From Actinomycetes bacterium (lineage in GTDB: Bacteria; Actinomycetota; Acidimicrobiia; Acidimicrobiales; Palsa-688), in NCBI GenBank assembly GCA_021816565.1, contig JAKAXN010000110.1, forward strand, positions 1 through 11,817: DNA of 11,817 nt, read 5' to 3'. Under the pieces are notes generated by a model. It had not been told where the DNA came from, made no database searches, and saw only the letters and a list, made by a program, of their open reading frames with translations. Below, in pieces: positions 7,066 to 11,817 of the stretch. Position 1 is the first letter of the stretch; every line of letters starts with the position of its first letter. The translations under genes were made by a program, and so were the position numbers.

Positions 7066-8004
7066 ATGCCGTTGGCAGGTACGTTCGACGTTCTGGACTT
7101 TGGGGAGATCCTCGGGCTGCTGTCACGGCGCTCGGCCACGGGTCGGCTCCAGGTCCGGTGCTCGTCGATGCACGGGACGATCTGGCTGGCCGAGGGCCGG
7201 GCCACGGTCGCCGAGATCGGCAGCGGCTCCACCGGGCTGGGCGGCGTCCCCTACGGTGAGGGCCGCACCAAGTGGCGGTCTCTGATCGAAGACATCTGCT
7301 TCGACGCCCTGCGCTCCCCCCGGGGCAGCTTCGAATTCCACCCCGAGGACGAGACCAACGTCCCGGCCGGTCCCCGCATCCGGCTTGAGACGGTTGTCAC
7401 AGCCGGGAAGAAGCGCCTGGAGGCGTGGCGCGAGGTGGAGTCGGTCATACACTCCTTCGAGGCGGTGCCCCGGTTGGCCGAGGCCCTGTCGGACGAGTCG
7501 CTGACCATCAGCCAGGACAAGTGGCGGATCCTGGTGGCTGTGGACGGCCGCCGCAACGTGGCCGCCCTGGCCCGCCGGCTGGACTTCGAGCTGCTGGAGT
7601 TCTGCCAGATGCTCAAGCCGATGATCGAAGGCGGGGCGGTGGTCCTGGATCAGCCGGAAGGGTTCATGAAGTCACTGCCCAAGGTCCGCCTCGACGTGGT
7701 CGGCCGGGAGGGGGACTGGACCGAGTCCTCGGGCGGGGTCCTCCCCGAGGGCACGCCCATCCTCAACGTGGGCTCCACTGTGGTCGATGCCCCCCTCCGT
7801 AATGGCAGTCCGGCTGACACCGAAGGTTCGGCCAGGGACGAGCACCCCTCGGCCGCTCCGGCTCCGGCTCCTTCGCCGTCGCCGGATCTGCACTCCGTCG
7901 AGACCTCGGTTGCCGATCAGCCGGCCGAGGCCGCCCCGGCTTCCCGGCGCCGGCTCCGCGGCCGGTCCCGGTTGCGAAGTTCGGGTGCCCATTTCAACGG
8001 GTAG
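7066..8004 (+). CDS. DUF4388 domain-containing protein
   Basis: A 312-residue soluble protein. Residues 1-130 match the DUF4388 pattern: PLAGTFDVLDFGEILGLLS, SATGRLQV, GTIWLAEGRATVAEIG (38-53), and a 'GSFEFHPED' end (87-95). DUF4388 is found in bacterial signalling proteins, often near small Ras-like GTPases; its molecular role is not established. Residues about 150-195 (DKWRILVAVDGRRNVAALAR onward) look like a winged-helix-type segment. The rest (about 205-312) is low-complexity, with an Ala/Pro/Ser-rich linker and a basic end (RRRLRGRSRLRSS). The ATG at 7066 is chosen because the DUF4388 domain starts there and GAGG lies 8 bases before it. The frame is open further upstream, but that part overlaps the inverted repeat and shows no domain. 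The next gene follows after 57 bases on the same strand, a likely operon. Confidence 0.75.
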   Translation: MPLAGTFDVLDFGEILGLLSRRSATGRLQVRCSSMHGTIWLAEGRATVAEIGSGSTGLGGVPYGEGRTKWRSLIEDICFDALRSPRGSFEFHPEDETNVPAGPRIRLETVVTAGKKRLEAWREVESVIHSFEAVPRLAEALSDESLTISQDKWRILVAVDGRRNVAALARRLDFELLEFCQMLKPMIEGGAVVLDQPEGFMKSLPKVRLDVVGREGDWTESSGGVLPEGTPILNVGSTVVDAPLRNGSPADTEGSARDEHPSAAPAPAPSPSPDLHSVETSVADQPAEAAPASRRRLRGRSRLRSSGAHFNG

Positions 8005-8061
8005 CCCGGCTCACAGGTACCACTCCGTCCCACCTACTAGAGCGCCCTGGCAGGTCAAAAA

Positions 8062-9462
8062 ATGACCATTCTCATCTGCCTCCCCCTGATCCTGGTCGTC
8101 GGTGGACTCGCCGGTCGCCGCTGGTTCATGGCCACCCGCCAGGACATCCGCTCCATCGAATCCCACCGGGTCCACCTCAACCACCTCGAACACCTGGGCC
8201 CCGACGAGGCCCTGGCCGAATCGGCCGCCGGCCGGAACGGCTCGGCCCATGTCCGGATCGTGGGCCAGGCCGCCGGCCAGCCCGGCCCGGCCGTGCGGCC
8301 CATGGTCTGGGGCCGGCTGGACGGCCGCCCCGCCGCCGCCCGGCCGGCCTGGCACTCGCACCGGGACAGCCAGGTGGAGGCCCGCTACCAGCGGGCCCGC
8401 ATGGAGGCCATGGAGCAGGCCGAGGAGCACCCGCCGATCGTCATCACCGACGACGCAGTGGCCGGCGTGCCCGACGTCGCGTCCGAGCCGGCGCCCCGCC
8501 CGGCCGCCCGCTCGGTGGTCCCGCCCCGGCCCGTGGAGGAACCGGAGCCGGCCCGGGCGGAGCGCCCGGCCTCCCCGGCTGAGCCGGCCCGGGCGGCTCG
8601 CCCGGCGGCGTCCTCCCGTACTGCGGCCGCGGCCGCCTCGGTGGTATCGGCCCGGGCCCGGGTGCGGTCCGGGCCCGCTCCGGCCGCCGCCGCCCCGGTC
8701 GGACCCCCTGCCGCCCCGCTCGTCATCGACGACCTCGACGACGATCCGGGCGTCTTCATCGGGCCTGCGGCGTCCGGGTCCCCCGTCGCCGACCCCGGGC
8801 CCGCGGTTGACCCCGGGTCCCCGGTCGCCGACCCCGGGCCCGCGGTTGACCCCGGGTCCCCGGTCGCCGACCCCGGGCCCGCGGTTGACCCCGGGTCCGC
8901 CGCCGCCAGGGTCGGTGAGCCGGCCGGCGTGGCCTCCCTCGACGGGCACCGGAAGCAATACCGGGCCGGTCACCGCCCCGCCCGGGTCCTGGCCGCCGCC
9001 GCCGGCCTGGTCGTGGTGGCCGCCGGGGCCGGCGTGGCCATCCACGAGGTCCGGTCGGGGTCCGGCCGGCCGGCCGCCCACACGGCATCGCCTCCGGGCC
9101 GGGCCGGCGGTTCCGTCACCCCGGCGACCACCGTGGCCCCTCCGGCCCCCACCACCCCGCCCACGCTGGCGGCCACCAGCACCAGCGCGACCGACGCCGT
9201 GTACACCATCACGGCCGGCTCCCTGGAGGTGTCGGTGGCCACCTCGGCCCCGTGCTGGATGGAGCTGCGGTCCGGCTCCCCGTCGGGACCGGTGGCCTAC
9301 GAGGGGACCCTGCCGGCCGGGGCCAGCCGGACCTTCTCCGCGGCCAACGGGCTGTGGCTCCGGCTGGGGGACCCGGCCGGGGTCCAGCTGCGGATCAACG
9401 GCTCCGCCGTCACCCTGCCGAGCGCCCCCAACCCGTTCAACATCACCGTCACCACCGCCTGA
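8062..9462 (+). CDS. Two-pass membrane protein with disordered linker and RodZ-like DUF4115 domain
   Basis: A 466-residue protein. Order: N-terminal membrane helix (about 2-18), basic GRRWFMATR, a charged helical stretch (about 25-120), a long Pro/Ala-rich linker (about 130-305), a second membrane helix (VLAAAAGLVVVAAGAGVAI, 309-327), a Thr/Pro-rich spacer, and an extracytoplasmic beta-rich domain (about 383-455). The last includes SLEVSVATSAPCWMELRS and YEGTLPAGASRTF, typical of DUF4115, the C-terminal domain of RodZ. Positive charges after helix 1 and before helix 2 predict that the linker is cytoplasmic. The RodZ helix-turn-helix is absent. The linker holds three copies of GSPVADPGPAVDP (239-277) and two similar acidic motifs, PIVITDD (125-131) and PLVIDD (219-224). 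RodZ supports cell shape through MreB; whether this protein does so is unknown. The ATG at 8062 has only a weak upstream AGG. Confidence 0.72.
   Translation: MTILICLPLILVVGGLAGRRWFMATRQDIRSIESHRVHLNHLEHLGPDEALAESAAGRNGSAHVRIVGQAAGQPGPAVRPMVWGRLDGRPAAARPAWHSHRDSQVEARYQRARMEAMEQAEEHPPIVITDDAVAGVPDVASEPAPRPAARSVVPPRPVEEPEPARAERPASPAEPARAARPAASSRTAAAAASVVSARARVRSGPAPAAAAPVGPPAAPLVIDDLDDDPGVFIGPAASGSPVADPGPAVDPGSPVADPGPAVDPGSPVADPGPAVDPGSAAARVGEPAGVASLDGHRKQYRAGHRPARVLAAAAGLVVVAAGAGVAIHEVRSGSGRPAAHTASPPGRAGGSVTPATTVAPPAPTTPPTLAATSTSATDAVYTITAGSLEVSVATSAPCWMELRSGSPSGPVAYEGTLPAGASRTFSAANGLWLRLGDPAGVQLRINGSAVTLPSAPNPFNITVTTA
8776..8892 (+). repeat. 39-bp tandem repeat, three copies, in frame
   Basis: Three head-to-tail 39-base units occupy 8776-8814, 8815-8853 and 8854-8892. 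Copies 2 and 3 appear identical; copy 1 differs at one base (its ninth base is C instead of G), a silent change. Each encodes GSPVADPGPAVDP in the cytoplasmic linker of the DUF4115 protein. A partial fourth unit (GGGTCC) begins at 8893. The near-perfect DNA identity points to recent expansion, as in a coding minisatellite. Confidence 0.92.
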
Positions 9463-9475
9463 ACCCGGCGGCCCG

Positions 9476-9491
9476 GGCGGCAGTGACCGCC
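9476..9491. terminator. Possible bidirectional hairpin between convergent genes
   Basis: The 85-base gap between the convergent DUF4115 and zur genes holds GGCGG-CAGTGA-CCGCC, a 5-bp stem with a 6-base loop. A second palindrome, GGGCCCGGGCCC (9534-9545), lies just before the zur stop codon. Neither has a T-run on either strand. In DNA this GC-rich such short hairpins arise easily, so the call is weak. Confidence 0.25.
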
Positions 9492-9547
9492 TGGTGGACG
9501 CCCTGGTGGCGTGGGGCGACGAGGATGCCGTCCGGGCCCGGGCCCCC

Positions 9548-9940
9548 TCAGCCGCCGGCGCAGTCCCCGCAGGTCCCGAGGATCTCCAGCGTGTGGGCCA
9601 CATCCACGAACCCGTGCTCGCCGGCCACCCGGTCGGCCCAGCGCTCCACCTCCGGGCCCTCCACCTCCACGGCCCGCCCGCAGCGCCGGCACACCAGGTG
9701 GTGGTGGTGGCGCCCGGTCTCGCAGCGCCGGTAGAGGGTCTCGCCGTCGTCGGTGCGCAGGGTGTCGATCTCCCCGGCCTCGGCCAGGCCCCGCAGCTGG
9801 TTGTACACGGTGGTCAGGCCCACGTTCTGGCCCTGCGACCGGAGCTCGGCGAACAGGTCCTGGGCCGAACGGAAGCCCGCCGACCGGTCCAGGACGGCGG
9901 CCAGGGCCCGCTTCTGACGGGTGTCCCTAGTCGAACTCAT
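9548..9940 (-). CDS. zur: Fur-family zinc uptake regulator Zur
   Basis: A 130-residue repressor, normal Fur-family length. It has an N-terminal winged helix (about 8-68, including QDLFAELR and GLTTVYNQLRGLAEAGEID, with the TTVY recognition helix). The C-terminal dimerisation and metal domain has RHHHHLVCRRCG (77-88) and CGDC (124-127), whose two CxxC pairs (C84/C87, C124/C127) form the structural zinc site. The zinc rather than iron assignment rests on the divergent znuABC operon. The ATG at 9938-9940 is chosen because the domain begins right after it. There is no Shine-Dalgarno, and TACCAT ends 6 bases before the ATG, so the message may be leaderless. A palindrome overlaps that box, suggesting self-repression. 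Confidence 0.9.
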   Translation of the reverse strand: MSSTRDTRQKRALAAVLDRSAGFRSAQDLFAELRSQGQNVGLTTVYNQLRGLAEAGEIDTLRTDDGETLYRRCETGRHHHHLVCRRCGRAVEVEGPEVERWADRVAGEHGFVDVAHTLEILGTCGDCAGG

Positions 9941-9945
9941 ACGGT

Positions 9946-9958
9946 AATGGTAACCATT
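9946..9958. promoter_or_regulatory. Candidate Zur operator over the zur -10 box
   Basis: AATGGT-A-ACCATT is a perfect 6-1-6 palindrome, the geometry typical of Fur/Zur boxes. The wider GGTAATGGTAACCATTTCG (9943-9961) agrees with the classical Fur 19-mer at about 13 of 19 positions. It covers TACCAT (minus strand, 9947-9952), the candidate -10 of zur, so bound protein would block zur transcription. Zur binding is inferred from position and symmetry. Confidence 0.6.
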
Positions 9959-9961
9959 TCG

Positions 9962-9973
9962 GGTAAGCTTACC
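9962..9973. promoter_or_regulatory. Second palindrome over the znuA -10 box
   Basis: GGTAAGCTTACC is a perfect 12-bp palindrome. It contains TAAGCT (9964-9969), a TANNNT box that ends 8 bases before the znuA GTG, so a protein bound here would block znuA. Its centre is about 15.5 bases from the centre of the neighbouring palindrome. It shares the GGTAA half-site seen at 9943, 9949 and 9987 but has no central odd base, so it may be a second Zur site of a different form or a site for another factor. Confidence 0.45.
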
Positions 9974-9977
9974 GGCA

Positions 9978-10928
9978 GTGATTTCAGGTAAGGCTCTTAC
10001 GATAGCCAGTGCGGTGGTCCTGGCCGCCTCCCTGGCGACAGCCTGCTCCTCCACGGGCGGCCCCCGGGCCGGGACGACCGCCGGCGCGCCCCGGGCCGGT
10101 ACCACCACCGTCGCGGCCGGACAGGCGATAGCGGTGGTGGCCGCCGAGAGCCAGTACGGCGACGTGGCCGCCACGGTCGGCGGGGCCTACGCCCGGGTCA
10201 CCTCGATCATGACCGACCCCAACACCGACCCCCACAGCTTCGAGATCAGCACCGGCGTGGCCCGCGCCGTGGCCGGGGCCCGGGTGGTCGTGCAGAACGG
10301 CCTGGGATACGACCAGTTCATGGACCGGATCGAGTCCGCCTCGCCGGGCCGGCACCGGAAGGTGATCGTGGCGGCCGATGTGGCCGGCTTCCCCGCGGGC
10401 ACGGCCAACCCCCACCTGTGGTACGACCCGTCCGCCGTGGCCGAGGTGGCCGACGCGCTGGCCGGTGCCCTGTCGGCCGTCGAGCCCTCCCACGCCGCCT
10501 ACTTCGAAGCCAACGCGGCCCGGTTCCGGGCCGGTCTCCAGCCGTTGCTGTCGGCCCTGGCCCGGTTCCGGCGGGACTACCCGGCGGTGCCGGTGGCCAC
10601 CACCGAGCCGGTGGCCGACTACCTGCTGCAGGCGGCCGGTGCCCGCAACCTGACCCCCTTCAGCTTCCAGGCCGACGTCATGAACGGGATCGACCCGGCC
10701 CCCCAGGACATCTCGATTGAGCAGGACCTCCTGCGCGACAGAAAGGTCAAGGCCCTGCTCTACAACCGGCAGGTGACCGACTCGCTCACCCAGAGCTTCG
10801 TCCGCACCGCCCGGTCGGCCGGGATCCCGGTGGTCGGGGTCTACGAGCTGATGCCGGTCGGCGACAGCTACACCCAGTGGATGCTCTCCACCGTGCAGCA
10901 TCTCCAGGAGGCGGTGAGCACCCCGTGA
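9978..10928 (+). CDS. znuA: Zinc/manganese ABC transporter substrate-binding lipoprotein (ZnuA-like)
   Basis: Extracytoplasmic cluster A-I metal-binding lipoprotein that delivers zinc to the ZnuB permease. Signal peptide with lipobox LATA-C (cleavage before Cys23), a short Gly/Thr/Pro linker, then the two-lobed binding domain. Likely metal ligands: His86 (TDPHSFEI), His146 (NPHLWYDP) and Glu210 (TTEPVADY), where many ZnuA proteins have His; a fourth acidic ligand is expected in the second lobe. There is no His-rich loop. The GTG at 9978 is the only usable start: an in-frame TAA lies at 9951-9953, and the signal peptide needs residues right after the GTG. No ribosome site is seen, so leaderless translation is likely. 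The stop overlaps the znuC start by four bases (GTGA), implying translational coupling. Expected to be repressed by Zur when zinc is sufficient. Confidence 0.9.
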   Translation: MISGKALTIASAVVLAASLATACSSTGGPRAGTTAGAPRAGTTTVAAGQAIAVVAAESQYGDVAATVGGAYARVTSIMTDPNTDPHSFEISTGVARAVAGARVVVQNGLGYDQFMDRIESASPGRHRKVIVAADVAGFPAGTANPHLWYDPSAVAEVADALAGALSAVEPSHAAYFEANAARFRAGLQPLLSALARFRRDYPAVPVATTEPVADYLLQAAGARNLTPFSFQADVMNGIDPAPQDISIEQDLLRDRKVKALLYNRQVTDSLTQSFVRTARSAGIPVVGVYELMPVGDSYTQWMLSTVQHLQEAVSTP

Positions 10929-11686
10929 CGCCGGTTCTGGAGATGTGCGACGTAGACGTCTCCCTGTCCGGTCGGCTGATCCTCGACCGGGTCGGGCTGG
11001 CCGTAGGAGAGGGCGAGTTCACCGGGCTGATCGGCACCAACGGGGCCGGCAAGACCACCCTTTTGAAGACCATCCTGGGAATGGTCGAACCCGACCGGGG
11101 GGAGGTGCTGATCGCCGGCAGCCCGAGGTCCCGGCGCAGCCCGGGCGTGGGGTACGTCCCCCAGAGGATCGACCTGGACCCCGACGTGCCCCTCCGGGCC
11201 CGGGACCTGGTGGGCCTCGGGGTGGACGGCCACCGGCTGGGCCCGCCCCGCCGGTCGGCGGCGCGGCGGGCCGCGGTGGAGGAGGCCCTGGTCGCGGTGG
11301 GCGCCGACACCTTCGCCGACGCCCGGGTCGGCCGGCTGTCCGGTGGCGAGCAGCAGCGGGTCATGATCGCCCACGCCCTGGTCGGAGGCCCCCGGCTGCT
11401 GCTCCTCGACGAGCCGCTCGCCAACCTGGACATCCGGAGCGCCAACGACATCGTGGCGGTCCTGGCCGGCATATCCACCCGCCAGGGGGTGGCCATCCTG
11501 ATCTCCGCCCACGACATGAACCCGCTCCTGCCGGTCATGGACCGCATCGCCTACATGGCCGACGGGAGGGTGGTGTCGGGGCGCACCGACGAGATCGTGC
11601 GCACGGAGGTCCTGAGCGACCTGTACCGCCACCCGGTGGAGGTGCTGCGGGTGCAGGGACGGGTGCTGGTGGTGTCGGGCTCGTGA
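10925..11686 (+). CDS. znuC: Zinc ABC transporter ATP-binding protein (ZnuC-like)
   Basis: A 253-residue cytoplasmic ATPase that powers the importer. Walker A GTNGAGKT (37-44), Q-loop Gln80 (YVPQ), ABC signature LSGGEQQR (138-145), Walker B LLLLDEP (158-164), D-loop around NLD (167-169) and H-loop His196 (ISAHD) are all present. The GTG at 10925 is chosen because it overlaps the znuA TGA by four bases and begins just before the first beta strand (VLEMCDVDV); a GTG at 10877 would add 16 residues inside znuA. AGGAGG lies 13 bases upstream, rather far, so coupling to znuA translation probably matters. The permease gene follows after 13 bases. Confidence 0.93.
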   Translation: MTPVLEMCDVDVSLSGRLILDRVGLAVGEGEFTGLIGTNGAGKTTLLKTILGMVEPDRGEVLIAGSPRSRRSPGVGYVPQRIDLDPDVPLRARDLVGLGVDGHRLGPPRRSAARRAAVEEALVAVGADTFADARVGRLSGGEQQRVMIAHALVGGPRLLLLDEPLANLDIRSANDIVAVLAGISTRQGVAILISAHDMNPLLPVMDRIAYMADGRVVSGRTDEIVRTEVLSDLYRHPVEVLRVQGRVLVVSGS

Positions 11687-11699
11687 CCGGGCCGCAGCC

Positions 11700-11817
11700 A
11701 TGAGCTTCTTCGCCAGCGCCCCGGTCCACACCGCCCTGATCGTGGGCGCCCTCGTGGCGGTGGTGTCGGGCCCGGTCGGGGTGTTCACCGTGGTTCGGGG
11801 CCAGTCCTTCGCCGGGC
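11700..11817 (+). CDS. znuB: Zinc ABC transporter permease (ZnuB-like), 3' partial
   Basis: The first 39 residues of an ABC-3 family membrane permease, cut by the window edge. It begins MSFFASAPVHTALIVGALVA and continues into GVFTVVRGQSFAG, the usual first helix and cytoplasmic turn of ZnuB/MntB-type permeases (compare the family pattern 'GxFxVxRxxSFxG'). The ATG at 11700 is 13 bases after the znuC stop, the expected gene order for znuACB. A nearby GTG at 11683 meets a stop after six codons. Confidence 0.85.
   Translation, partial: MSFFASAPVHTALIVGALVAVVSGPVGVFTVVRGQSFAG

Noticed and set aside
8776..8892. CRISPR-like array
   Set aside because: Units are directly adjacent without unique spacers and stay in frame with a protein; it is a coding tandem repeat.
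8011..9603. Long Gly/Arg-rich minus-strand frame opposite the DUF4115 gene
   Set aside because: Composition is a mirror of the Pro/Ala-rich linker; no start context or domain.
8102..9991. Very long plus-strand frame rich in Pro/Arg/Ser overlapping the DUF4115 gene
   Set aside because: Out-of-frame reading of Pro/Ala-rich codons; it runs through the zur gene and contains no domain.
9941..10174. N-terminal extension of Zur to a start at 10174
   Set aside because: The extra 78 residues would be antisense to the znuA signal peptide, and the Fur domain begins right after the ATG at 9940.

Overview
The window is about 70% GC and densely coding. Its gene families (a DUF6458 small membrane protein, a class I-type PPK2, LytR-CpsA-Psr and S11 cell-wall enzymes, a small Zur with ZnuABC, a DUF4388 protein) point to a high-GC actinobacterium, plausibly an Acidimicrobiia-like lineage. 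That placement is an inference from gene content. No rRNA, tRNA, CRISPR array, insertion sequence or phage gene was seen. The window looks chromosomal and mostly housekeeping or regulatory.

Layout. (1) Positions 2-184 (+): C-terminal end of an unrecognised protein, convergent with and slightly overlapping the next gene. (2) 168-2959 (-): a cell-envelope pair, an LCP-family glycopolymer ligase followed by a membrane-anchored S11 D-Ala-D-Ala carboxypeptidase whose true start is unclear. (3) 3063-3845 (+): an SDR oxidoreductase whose catalytic Lys is replaced by Arg. (4) 3982-5616 (+): a multi-PAS diguanylate cyclase with an intact GGDEF motif and inhibitory site. (5) 5633-6571 (-): PPK2 polyphosphate kinase, divergent from (6) 6646-6900 (+): a DUF6458 membrane protein preceded by a strong SigB/SigF-like stress promoter. 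(7) A 12-bp perfect inverted repeat at 6909-6958. (8) 7066-9462 (+): a DUF4388 protein and a two-pass membrane protein with a RodZ-like DUF4115 C-terminus, a long disordered linker and a 39-bp x 3 tandem repeat. (9) 9548-11817: a zinc-homeostasis locus, zur (-) divergent from znuA-znuC-znuB (+). The 37-bp zur/znuA gap holds two palindromes, each over a candidate -10 box.

How the genes fit together. The LCP/carboxypeptidase pair acts on the envelope. The cyclase (c-di-GMP) and PPK2 (polyphosphate) are nucleotide-based signalling or energy functions next to a likely general-stress promoter. Zur is expected to repress znuABC and itself when zinc is sufficient. The least understood part is the DUF4388/DUF4115 pair. 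Several genes lack a Shine-Dalgarno sequence and have a TANNNT box 6-9 bases before the start codon, suggesting leaderless transcripts. I found no convincing wholly new defence or mobile system; the best leads are the Zur operator layout, the DUF4388/DUF4115 pair and the inverted repeat.
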